Assembly: GCF_002591915.1 (NCBI RefSeq)
Contig: NZ_NIHB01000002.1
Span: forward strand, 124,001-188,000
Direction of reading: 5' to 3'
Origin: Marinicella litoralis
GTDB taxonomy: Bacteria; Pseudomonadota; Gammaproteobacteria; Xanthomonadales; Marinicellaceae
DNA length: 64,000 nt
In this document: positions 57,101-64,000 of the stretch, piece after piece
Layout: each line of letters begins with the position of its first letter
Numbering within the stretch: the stretch's first letter is position 1
The notes under the pieces: generated by a model
What the model was told of the DNA's origin: nothing
Seen by the model: the letters and a program-made list of their open reading frames with translations, nothing else
Database searches by the model: none
Position numbers and translations under genes: made by a program

Positions 57101-59022
57101 CCTAATATAATCAACTTATTCAATGGATCTGATTCTAATTCGCCATTCACCACTTGGCCAAAGGCTTCATGGAATCTGGTTTTAACCAAATCCAACTCAA
57201 GTCCTTTGCCTGAAGCTAAATTCAAATCAAAATCTTGGATCCAAATACTCTGGCCAGAATTGATTTTTAATTCATAAGGCCGCTCACTGACCACATGTAG
57301 CCCTAAATTTTCTAAATCGGGCAAAACTTCACTGAGTGGGATGGTGTTATGAAACCTGAATACTTTGAAACGAAAATCACCTTGGCGTTTAATCCGCGGT
57401 TCATACAAGCTCATTTCAATGTCGTTTTCATTTTGTACTTTGTCCGCGTTTTCAACATCATAAGATGCCACCCATGGACTCACGTCTTCGGTGTATGCCA
57501 CTGGAAACGAACCTTTGAACTTATCCATCATCCGCAGGCTTTCTTCTTGACCCAACCGTTCTTTCAGTGCCGCCGCTAGTTTATCTTCCCATGTGGTGAC
57601 AATATCAATCACATCGGTTTTGATGTTTTCCAGAATAGTCTCATTGAATTGCGTGATGTCTCTGATAACAACATATAACCTGGCATAATGCGAATCATCA
57701 ATGGCCACGGCATATTCAACTTCAACACCACCCACCGATGAAGCCAACAGGCTTTGGATTTTATGTCGCGTATTGGTATTAAATAAGTCTCTTGGTACAT
57801 AAACCATGAACGAACAGAAGCGGTTGAATTTATCTCTTCTGGCGGTGACTTGAGTGGTGATTTTCTCTTGAATCACCAATGATTGGTAGACAGCGTGGAA
57901 AAGCTCTTTGGTATTGGACTGTAAAACTTCATCGCGTGGCATGGTATTGATGATGTGCATCAGCATTTTGCCAGAATGAGATTGTGAATCGAAACCAAAC
58001 TGTCTGATCAATACTTTTATTTTGCTGTTGATATATGGAATTTTCAGTGCGTTGGTATTGGATGCAACTGATGTAAACAAACCAATAAAGCGGTGTTCAG
58101 CGATGACTTCCCCTTTGTTGTTGGTTTCCAACAACCCAATGTAATCTAAATTGCCTTTTCGGTGAATTTTTGAGATCACATTGACTTTGGTAATGACCAC
58201 CAAATCTGATTGCTTTTTGATTTGGTAAGAATCAACCGATAATTGGCTGGCATCATTACCATCCGCATCCAACTGAGAACTGAGCAATCCCAAACCAGAC
58301 TTTGCATCTGCCATCAATTGATCTTTTTTTCTGTTGTATTTTCGATAACCCAAGAAGGTGAAATTGTCTTCAACCAACCAATCAATAAAGGCTTGCTGTT
58401 CAGACCTGACTTTTTCATTGTCCAACACACCGATGGCTTGTTTGGCTTGGTTGATGGCGTCCAACATGGGTTGCCAATCATTCACTGCTTGCCTGATTTG
58501 CGAGAACACTTGATCTAAATAGTTTTGTAAGGCTTGCGCTTCTTTTTTGCTTTCTAATCGCTTGACTTCAATATAAATCAATGATTTTGCTTCGGTCTCA
58601 CCTTTTTGCGATTTATCAATCAGCACACGTTGATTGTCTTCGCCTTTGATTTCAATGATCGGGTGCGAAATCAACTTGACAGTCAACCCAAATTCAGCAC
58701 AGGCCATGGTTGCAGAATCAACCAAAAATGGGATGTTGTCATTGACCAGAAATATTTGGGAAACCGAACTGTCAACTTCAGATTGATTGACTTCAATGAT
58801 CGGGTTCTTTAAACGCCGCACTGACATACTCTTGATCATGTCTGAAATGGTTTGGTACCAGTAATTTAATTCATGACTTTTGATTTCATCCATCGACATG
58901 TGCGTAAACAATTGCTTACCCAGCTGCTTTATGCTGTCGGAAAAGGGGGCATTACATTGATTGATATGCTTTGAAAACTTTTTGATGAACTTTTTGTGTT
59001 CTGCCGTAAGTAATGATTGCAT
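54106..59022 (-). CDS. gdhB: NAD-specific glutamate dehydrogenase, large type
   Basis: A 1638-residue enzyme of the roughly 180-kDa class that oxidises glutamate to 2-oxoglutarate and ammonia. The N-terminal third (to about residue 700) holds ACT-like regulatory regions typical of the class. The catalytic core is at about residues 780-1230: HLRMGKVARGGLRWSDR near 834, IIVPVGSKGGFVVKNLP and GGVYARSDKSIPISPEV. The C-terminal segment is helical. In other bacteria the enzyme is allosterically controlled and used for amino-acid catabolism. It stands alone, with a 330-bp upstream region. Confidence 0.96.
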   Translation of the reverse strand: MQSLLTAEHKKFIKKFSKHINQCNAPFSDSIKQLGKQLFTHMSMDEIKSHELNYWYQTISDMIKSMSVRRLKNPIIEVNQSEVDSSVSQIFLVNDNIPFLVDSATMACAEFGLTVKLISHPIIEIKGEDNQRVLIDKSQKGETEAKSLIYIEVKRLESKKEAQALQNYLDQVFSQIRQAVNDWQPMLDAINQAKQAIGVLDNEKVRSEQQAFIDWLVEDNFTFLGYRKYNRKKDQLMADAKSGLGLLSSQLDADGNDASQLSVDSYQIKKQSDLVVITKVNVISKIHRKGNLDYIGLLETNNKGEVIAEHRFIGLFTSVASNTNALKIPYINSKIKVLIRQFGFDSQSHSGKMLMHIINTMPRDEVLQSNTKELFHAVYQSLVIQEKITTQVTARRDKFNRFCSFMVYVPRDLFNTNTRHKIQSLLASSVGGVEVEYAVAIDDSHYARLYVVIRDITQFNETILENIKTDVIDIVTTWEDKLAAALKERLGQEESLRMMDKFKGSFPVAYTEDVSPWVASYDVENADKVQNENDIEMSLYEPRIKRQGDFRFKVFRFHNTIPLSEVLPDLENLGLHVVSERPYELKINSGQSIWIQDFDLNLASGKGLELDLVKTRFHEAFGQVVNGELESDPLNKLIILGGLTWRQINFLRGVVKYLLQTGLPYSKDYIEKAMIQHPHISRWLVELFTIKFSPKLDHVDTKEVRAYLDKFSEKFSIQCNHLNVELTQYQQDCVDKYIRSRKFARDTMADKVVKVITALLDTVKSQDEDRIIRYVVDTINAMLRTNFYQTEANGDFKPAISMKFNSSELSFLPKPVPFREIFVYSPRVEAIHLRMGKVARGGLRWSDRYEDFRTEVLGLMKAQNVKNAIIVPVGSKGGFVVKNLPNGSRDEVMAEVVSCYKIFIGSMLDITDNIKGKRIVAPKNVVRHDEDDPYLVVAADKGTATFSDIANGISEARGFWLGDAFASGGSAGYDHKGMGITARGAWESVKRHFRELGVDCQTEDFSVVGIGDMMGDVFGNGMLLSKHICLKAAFNHMHIFLDPKPDSASSWKERNRLFKLPRSSWEDYDASLISKGGGVYARSDKSIPISPEVKAWLKVKEDELAPQELINRLLLSEVDLIWNGGIGTYVKASNESHSDAGDSANNALRVDGKQLKCKVFGEGGNLGMTQEGRIEFANNGGKVNTDFIDNSAGVDCSDHEVNIKILLKAMMEDDLYDMQSRNKLLASMTDDVSELVLKNNYMQTQTLSFMSHLSANRVGAKAHLIRSLEAKGLLDRDIEFLPNDAELERRRKSKEGLTRPELCVLLSYSKLDLYDQVIGSNVLDDPWLRRLMINYFPEKLQQVDDKYLDNHRLKREIIGTILTSQIIDRMGATFVMRMQEDTGADVGAICQAFYIVTELFNLNDLWHGIESQDGKVEFEKQIEAFVAIWKFVRQTIRWVLNNLGHNLDIAKHVNDLSKGVSQFRKDFAKYISDTDRVSMERVINALSKQKFAKNLAHDIAALPYLSAALDVVMVANEQGVTVKKAADMYFPLGKMLNLIWLQNMIEKLKVSNQWHVHARGGLRDDLSDYHAQLTSSLLKRYGKKQDSEKSLTQWNQEFGQKVKNVKDMMSSIKVEKQIDYPTIMVAINTLSHLVAATK

Positions 59023-59352
59023 CAGCTTCTCTTTATCAATTTGTCCTGTGACTCATGGGTACTACCATGAGGTTTATTTAACGTGCAGACGATTACAAGA
59101 GCTTGGAATCAACTCATTGCATATTGTCCCGCTTTATCAAAAAATAGGCCCATGTACATCTTGTACACTAAGAGCCAAGTGCAAACTGGATTTTAACTTT
59201 TTAATCAGCTGAAATATAGGGAATATAAAATTTAATCGCAGATTTTTTCTGTCATTTTAAGTCGCTGCGACAGAATAAAATTGCTTTCAAGCACCGCGCC
59301 AATTTATAAGGCCTGAAACAGCTTGTCATTGGACCAAACCAAAGACTCATTC
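59023..59352. other. Intergenic region upstream of the glutamate dehydrogenase gene
   Basis: A 330-bp gap between GST (stop side) and the gdhB start, so it carries the gdhB promoter. I find one perfect 7-bp inverted repeat, TTCTGTC (59247-59253) and GACAGAA (59269-59275), with a 15-base loop. I see no gene or RNA family. Confidence 0.45.
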
Positions 59353-59964
59353 TTATTGTGCATGATTCATTCCCACTTTGAAAGATTCCCTCTCACTCAG
59401 CATATCAAACCATTGTTTCACATTGGGAAATCGCTCATTAAGCAAATATACTTTCAGCGCATCCACAACTGGAAAAGCCGCAATATCAGCAATACTGAGT
59501 TGCTCACCTACCAGGTATTGTTGGTCAGCCAATTGTCGTTCAAACAACTGGTAAAAATCGATGGCCCTTTGCTGCAAGACTGTTGCGGCTTCAGGGTGTT
59601 TGGGTGAGACCAAACATTTCAGAAAAAAATGATTGAAAACATTGGTAGAAATGTCTGTTAACTGAAACAGCAACCATTCTAAAACTTGGGCTTTTATTCG
59701 CGGTTCATCAGGTAACAATTGTCGGGATTTTTCAGCCAAATATATCAATATGGTACCCGTTTGCGAAACCACAATCGGCGGGGTGATTGATAGGTCAACT
59801 ATCACTGGTATCCTGCCTGAAGGATTCAATCTCAAGAATTTTGGCTGCTTTTGTGCACCCTGCATTAAATCAACCACGACCACATTGTATTCAATGTCCA
59901 ACTCTTCGAGGGCAATGGCCACGGCTTTACCATTGAAGGTTCCATAGGAGTAAAAGTCAATCAC
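59353..59964 (-). CDS. Glutathione S-transferase family protein
   Basis: A 203-residue GST: thioredoxin-fold N-terminal domain (MIDFYSYGTFNGKAVAIALE, NPSGRIPVIVD, VSQTGTILIYLAEKSR with the glutathione-binding Gln/Ser-like loop) and an all-helical C-terminal domain with LVGEQLSIADIAAFPVV. The pattern is close to Ure2p/YfcG-like disulfide-bond reductases (QLTDISTNVFNHFF). Substrate unknown. It lies 99 bases downstream of the metallopeptidase gene on the same strand, behind a hairpin. Confidence 0.88.
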   Translation of the reverse strand: MIDFYSYGTFNGKAVAIALEELDIEYNVVVVDLMQGAQKQPKFLRLNPSGRIPVIVDLSITPPIVVSQTGTILIYLAEKSRQLLPDEPRIKAQVLEWLLFQLTDISTNVFNHFFLKCLVSPKHPEAATVLQQRAIDFYQLFERQLADQQYLVGEQLSIADIAAFPVVDALKVYLLNERFPNVKQWFDMLSERESFKVGMNHAQ

Positions 59965-60014
59965 ATCAATCTCACACCATTAACTGTTTAACCCCATTAT
60001 TTTATAAGCTTTAT

Positions 60015-60043
60015 CAAAGGAATGAAACCTTTTCACTCCTTTG
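60015..60043 (-). terminator. Candidate terminator after the metallopeptidase gene
   Basis: CAAAGGAATGAAA (60015-60027) and TTTCACTCCTTTG (60031-60043) pair at 12 of 13 positions around a three-base loop. It follows the metallopeptidase stop on the minus strand, but no long T-run is present. Confidence 0.45.
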
Positions 60044-60063
60044 GTTTGGGTCGACTCCACAAC

Positions 60064-62031
60064 TTAAAGTGGGCTTTCAAATCCGTCTTCAAAGATCAAA
60101 TCGTTACCAATAATAGTGAAATTGCTGTTTGAAACATCAAAGAACACATGGTCTGAGCACTGAACTCTTATGCGAACTTGATCTGAGTCTACGTTGGGAA
60201 CTTCAATATTCTGAATACCGTCATTGGCGGCGCCTGAAACAACACTGAAAAAATGCCCGCCGCCATTGATCGTCATCATGATATCAACCGCTGAACAACT
60301 GACAGGAGGTGAATCTGTATTGGCCACATCCCAGGTAACGTCCATCGAATCATAAGCATTGAATGTGAGCGCTGAGTTGGGATAAGTCACCAAAAACGGC
60401 CCACTGTTACCAGCCACCGATACCGCGTATTCAACGGTATTGAATGCACCACCGTTCAGTTCATTGTCTCTGGCCGTCATTCTGAAGCTTAAATCCCGCT
60501 CATAAGAGGGTAAAATTTCACCTTTGGTTTGGGTATTATTTAGAATATCTGACCATTGGGGAAAGGCTCTACAGCCAGACGGACTGGCCAGAAAACTTCT
60601 GAATATGGGGGCATTTCCTGTCGGTGAATTGGGAGAACCTGCTGGGCCTAAATCATATTGTTCCCAACTGTAAGTTAAGTTATTGTCATTGGTATCAATA
60701 TCCGTGGCATCTGCACACAGTTCAAAGGGGGTGTCACTGGGAATGGTTAAACCAGTTGGTGACTCGACTGTTATGGTTGGCGCCACGTTATTGGTGAGCA
60801 ATAAATTGGCACAAGAAGCACCGGCGTTAGCAGTAACATAGGTGTTCATTTGATCCAATGACCTGGCATGAAAATATGGGTCAGAATTATTTTGTAAGTT
60901 ATCCGAACCACAAATGCCGGCATATCCTTGAATGGTAGAGGCACTGCCTGGTTCATACGCTGAATTGGCTGAACGATTTCCGCCTCCACAGGCACCAGTG
61001 ACAGAATTAAAGGTGTGACTGCCACCCCATTGATGTCCCATTTCATGTGCCACATAGTCTACCCAAAACACGTCTCCAGTTGGACTGCCAAGCCCGGTAA
61101 CACCACCTGCCTTAGAACCTGACTGACAGGGAACACCTAAATAAGCAACACCACCACCGCCGGTGCTGAATACATGGCCAATGTCATAATTCGCATCACC
61201 AATCACTGCGTCTATGTTGTTTTGGTTTTGACCCAACATGGCACCACCGCTGTTATTGGAATAAGGATCGGTTGAACTGTTGGTATAAACAATGGCATCA
61301 TTATTGGCCACCAAAATCATGCGGATACCCAGCTCATTTTCGTAAATACCGTTTACTCGAACCATCGACGTCACAATGGCAGCCAAACCAGAGTCAACCG
61401 TTCCACCGTGAAAGGCCGTGTACTCGCCGGTGGCCGCCACAGCCAAGCGATACCGTTTCAAAGTCAATTCATTGATGGGTGCTGTGCCTCTGGTTGATCC
61501 CGATTTAATTTCATGATCATGATCTGCTACACCACAATTCCATGCCTGGTGCTTATTGCTATAATCGTTTCTGTAATAACTTGCATACAGGCCATTGCTT
61601 TGTTGACTGATTGGGTCAATCCAATAAGACTTCCCACCACCCAAACTCATGGCATGTAAGCCATTTGGTGTGATATCCATATAAATAGTTTCCGCAGGAT
61701 TGTTGATGTTAAACCCATGAAATGTTTGAATTTCTGGAATTTTGTTTTTCAGCCCCTCCTCCATCATCTCATACACCGCTATTTGATATTCTGCCACCCC
61801 GCCGTCTGGTAGAGGTAATGCCACTGTGCTGTGCTTTTTTATCGCCATTTCCTGATTTATTTGTGCCTTAAAGGCAACTAAATCTAATTCCAAGGCCCTG
61901 AATTTATCTGGATGAACGTTTATTTCTTGTACTGATGACCACATTTCACTCGACGAGATGTCCTGCCAATTAGAGTTGGCTGCAAATACCAAATGAGGAG
62001 TCAGGCTTAACAGCCAAATTATATTTTTCAT
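60064..62031 (-). CDS. Secreted reprolysin-like zinc metallopeptidase
   Basis: A 655-residue secreted enzyme with a signal peptide (cleavage after HLVFA). The catalytic metzincin motif HEMGHQWGGSH spans residues 329-339 (HExxHxxGxxH, with H329, H333 and H339 binding zinc and E330 catalytic). The preceding GEYTAFHGG and AAIVTSMVRVNGIYENELGI are typical of the M12B-like bacterial family. Residues about 415-640 are beta-sandwich modules. The protein ends in NDLIFEDGFESPL, a tail resembling those of the two beta-helix proteins. Probably degrades extracellular proteins. Confidence 0.9.
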   Translation of the reverse strand: MKNIIWLLSLTPHLVFAANSNWQDISSSEMWSSVQEINVHPDKFRALELDLVAFKAQINQEMAIKKHSTVALPLPDGGVAEYQIAVYEMMEEGLKNKIPEIQTFHGFNINNPAETIYMDITPNGLHAMSLGGGKSYWIDPISQQSNGLYASYYRNDYSNKHQAWNCGVADHDHEIKSGSTRGTAPINELTLKRYRLAVAATGEYTAFHGGTVDSGLAAIVTSMVRVNGIYENELGIRMILVANNDAIVYTNSSTDPYSNNSGGAMLGQNQNNIDAVIGDANYDIGHVFSTGGGGVAYLGVPCQSGSKAGGVTGLGSPTGDVFWVDYVAHEMGHQWGGSHTFNSVTGACGGGNRSANSAYEPGSASTIQGYAGICGSDNLQNNSDPYFHARSLDQMNTYVTANAGASCANLLLTNNVAPTITVESPTGLTIPSDTPFELCADATDIDTNDNNLTYSWEQYDLGPAGSPNSPTGNAPIFRSFLASPSGCRAFPQWSDILNNTQTKGEILPSYERDLSFRMTARDNELNGGAFNTVEYAVSVAGNSGPFLVTYPNSALTFNAYDSMDVTWDVANTDSPPVSCSAVDIMMTINGGGHFFSVVSGAANDGIQNIEVPNVDSDQVRIRVQCSDHVFFDVSNSNFTIIGNDLIFEDGFESPL

Positions 62032-62252
62032 TCTTTACCTCTGAAATAGTTTGATTGAATCACAATGACTCAATTCAATGATTTTAAATGGCAGATTATT
62101 ATCTATTTTTCGACCCTGATGTTAGAACGCCATCACTTTTTTGTCTATTGACACCATATTAAGGATTAAAATCACAACCAAAGTTTCCAAGAACAATAAG
62201 ACATACACCCTATTTAATGCTTGTAAATTCACAATAATAGCCTAAAATTCAA

Positions 62253-62282
62253 TATATCTCTTAATCAAGATACAAAGATATA
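62253..62282 (+). promoter_or_regulatory. Operator-like dyad before the ArsR-methyltransferase gene
   Basis: TATATCT (62253-62259) and AGATATA (62276-62282) are exact inverted repeats; an inner TCTT (62259) and AAGA (62267) dyad lies between. The site ends one base before the ATG. An autoregulatory ArsR operator is the natural guess; the arms are A+T-rich and could be chance. Confidence 0.4.
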
Positions 62283-63203
62283 ATGAATTTAAATGACTTG
62301 TTCAAAACACTGGCTGATGAATCTCGCATACGCCTGATTCTGTTACTACAACAACAGGAGTTGACGGTTGCAGAACTGGCAGAAATCACACGTTTGGCAC
62401 AACCACGCGTTTCAACCCACCTGTCACATTTAAAGAAAAACCACTTGGTTCAAGTCAGAAAACAAGGGGTCAGTTCATTTTATCGCCTCAACAGCAATCA
62501 ATTTGATTCCGATTACTCAGGTATCTTGGATATGGTGATCAAACATTATGCCGGCCATCCATTGATTGCTCAGGACAACAAACAATTGTCATTGGTGATG
62601 TCCAGTCAAGCCGCTTCTAACCAATGGGTAGACTCTGTGGCTGGGGACATGGAAAGACATTATTCCCCTGGGCGAACTTGGGAAGCAACCACTCGGGTGG
62701 TGGCCAAACTGGTTTCATTGGGTCATGTCCTTGACCTCGGTTCAGGCGATGGTGTTCTGGCAGAATTATTGGCAAAAAACTCTCAACAATACACCTGTGT
62801 TGACAACAACGCCAAAGCCATTGAAGCGGCAAAATTCAGACTGAAGCATTTAGATAACGTCCACTTTCGCCAATGCGATATCCATGAGCTGCCATTTAAA
62901 GACAATCAATTCGATTGTGTGTTGATGCTCCATGTTCTGACTTATTCTACTCGTCCCGAAGAAGTGATTAAGCAAGCCTATCAAGTATGTAAACCAGGCG
63001 GTCAATTGATCATTTCAACCTTACAAAAACACAACCATGAATCAGTTAAAGTCGATTATGGACATAAAAACCTGGGCTTTGAAGCTGATCAATTGAATCA
63101 ATGGTGTACAGCGGCTGGATTCAGCCAAATTGATGCCGTGATCAGTTCACAAGAACAAAGAAAACCACATTTTAAAATCGTCACTGTAGAAGCCAATAAA
63201 TAA
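62283..63203 (+). CDS. ArsR-family regulator fused to a SAM-dependent methyltransferase
   Basis: A 306-residue protein. Residues 1-85 are an ArsR winged helix ([26 protein letters not shown]-like [12 protein letters not shown]). Residues about 130-300 are a class I methyltransferase with the SAM motif [16 protein letters not shown] and [16 protein letters not shown]. No metal-binding cysteines are seen. The fusion is recurrent next to methionine-cycle genes. Its stop overlaps the metH start by one base (TAATG). It plausibly senses SAM or S-adenosylhomocysteine and controls metH; that is inference. Confidence 0.88.
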   Translation: MNLNDLFKTLADESRIRLILLLQQQELTVAELAEITRLAQPRVSTHLSHLKKNHLVQVRKQGVSSFYRLNSNQFDSDYSGILDMVIKHYAGHPLIAQDNKQLSLVMSSQAASNQWVDSVAGDMERHYSPGRTWEATTRVVAKLVSLGHVLDLGSGDGVLAELLAKNSQQYTCVDNNAKAIEAAKFRLKHLDNVHFRQCDIHELPFKDNQFDCVLMLHVLTYSTRPEEVIKQAYQVCKPGGQLIISTLQKHNHESVKVDYGHKNLGFEADQLNQWCTAAGFSQIDAVISSQEQRKPHFKIVTVEANK

Positions 63204-64000
63204 TGAATGCAAATAAAACCAACACCCGAGATCAAATCATGGCTCATTTGCAACAAAGGATTTTGTTGTTAGATTCTGCCATGGGCACCAAGATTCAAAC
63301 CTTGAAATTACAGGAAAATGATTATCGAGGTGAATTACTGCAAAACCACTCAGATGATTTGAAAGGCAATAATGATATTTTATCGTTGACCCAACCACAA
63401 ATCATACAAGACATTCATGAACAAAACTTAGCAGCTGGATCTGACTTTGTTGAAACCAATACTTTCAATGCCACCCGCATTGCTCAAGCGGATTATGCCA
63501 CCGAACATTTGACCTTTGAAATCAACAAGCAATCTGCCCAACTTGCAAAACAAGCCTGCGACAAATACAACAGTACTGAAAAACCCCGTTGGGTGATTGG
63601 TGTGCTGGGACCGACCAACCGCACCGCATCCATATCACCAGACATCAATCGACCAGAATACCGCAATGTCACCTTCGATGAGTTGGTGACAGCCTACACC
63701 GAAGCCACCTTGGGCTTGATTGAAGGGGGTGCAGATGTGTTGATGGTGGAAACCATATTTGATACCTTGAATGCCAGGGCTGCCTTGTTTGCGCTACAAA
63801 GTGTACTAGAAACGCAACAATCAGCCATTCCCATCATGATCTCAGGAACCATAGTTGACGCCAGTGGCAGAACCTTATCGGGACAAACCTTGGCGGCCTT
63901 TTACCACTCAATTCGTCATGTTAAACCATTGGCCATAGGTTTAAACTGTGCCCTGGGCGCTGACGATTTAATCCCATACATCAAAGAATTGTCTGACATT
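63203..64000 (+). CDS. metH: Methionine synthase, cobalamin-dependent (partial, N-terminal part)
   Basis: The first 266 residues of MetH, running off the window's right edge. It transfers the methyl group of methyltetrahydrofolate to homocysteine. The homocysteine-binding domain begins [18 protein letters not shown] and shows [34 protein letters not shown], and the first zinc-ligand region [14 protein letters not shown] at 63203 overlaps the preceding stop. The folate, cobalamin and activation domains lie outside the window. Confidence 0.95.
   Translation, partial: MNANKTNTRDQIMAHLQQRILLLDSAMGTKIQTLKLQENDYRGELLQNHSDDLKGNNDILSLTQPQIIQDIHEQNLAAGSDFVETNTFNATRIAQADYATEHLTFEINKQSAQLAKQACDKYNSTEKPRWVIGVLGPTNRTASISPDINRPEYRNVTFDELVTAYTEATLGLIEGGADVLMVETIFDTLNARAALFALQSVLETQQSAIPIMISGTIVDASGRTLSGQTLAAFYHSIRHVKPLAIGLNCALGADDLIPYIKELSDI

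Noticed and set aside
54313-58812. Plus-strand open frames within the glutamate dehydrogenase gene
   Set aside because: They lie entirely inside a strongly conserved coding gene on the other strand and show no domain features.
59072-59212. Short frame with two cysteines (TSCTLRAKC) upstream of gdhB, considered as a small gene
   Set aside because: No ribosome binding site, overlaps the gdhB start, no family resemblance.
1-64000. CRISPR arrays, prophage, integron or transposase
   Set aside because: No spaced direct-repeat array and no recognisable recombinase or phage structural gene found.

Overview
The window is a chromosomal segment of a Gram-negative bacterium, most likely a gammaproteobacterium. 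It has lipoprotein and Tat signals, MsrPQ, ubiquinone-type PyrD, Hsp15, small exported c-type cytochromes and the large 1.6-kDa-residue-class NAD-glutamate dehydrogenase. A+T-rich codon use, many secreted beta-rich proteins and CadC-like TPR regulators resemble Marinicella and its relatives; that placement is inference, not a search result. I see no phage genes, transposase, integrase, CRISPR array, rRNA or tRNA. Coding density is high and most genes are ordinary metabolism.

Layout. 1-3865 (minus): riboflavin operon ribD-ribE-ribBA-ribH-ribA, with ribA cut by the window edge. 3950-9234 (plus): NAD genes nadC-nadE-nadD-like, then a 622-residue PLP enzyme of the Cys/Met-metabolism fold. 9385-11218: a TPR lipoprotein and a Nudix protein. 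11287-13320 (minus): an S9 peptidase. 13542-16839: a small-protein region with a YehS homologue, three hypothetical proteins, an SdpR/SdpI-like repressor and membrane pair with a perfect palindrome at the repressor start, and a membrane-anchored protein of six 'SFP' repeats. 16920-20887: acetate uptake and activation (acs, DUF4212 subunit, sodium/solute symporter). 20894-26275 (minus): two overlapping secreted beta-helix genes and a membrane-anchored winged-helix/TPR regulator, separated by three TGATGA repeats at an exact 11-bp period. 26607-29900: a large exported Asp-box (BNR) protein.

30126-37564: acyl-CoA dehydrogenase, VF530-like protein, CvfB, SerC, then MsrP-MsrQ-ThrE-like and HslR. 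37623-44722 (minus): a surface-glycan cluster rmlB-rmlA-rmlC-rmlD-manC followed by two FIG-family phosphatases (HisN-like, CysQ), with a sulfotransferase just upstream. CysQ would remove the PAP made by sulfotransfer, so the set is coherent for a sulfated rhamnose-containing glycan. 44840-48052: etfB-etfA-aldehyde dehydrogenase. 48053-48505: gene-free, with degraded dispersed-repeat sequences. 48506-53161: two unknown or NTF2-like proteins, pyrD-murB, and three consecutive small cytochromes c. 53240-62031: SDR, NAD-glutamate dehydrogenase, GST and a secreted reprolysin-like metallopeptidase. 62283-64000: an ArsR-methyltransferase fusion overlapping metH, which runs off the end.

The most interesting unexplained items are the SFP-repeat protein, the phased operator-like repeats beside the CadC-like regulator, a shared 'IFxDGFE'-like C-terminal tail on three secreted proteins, the toxin-less SdpRI pair with its palindrome and divergent small membrane protein, and the oversized PLP enzyme.
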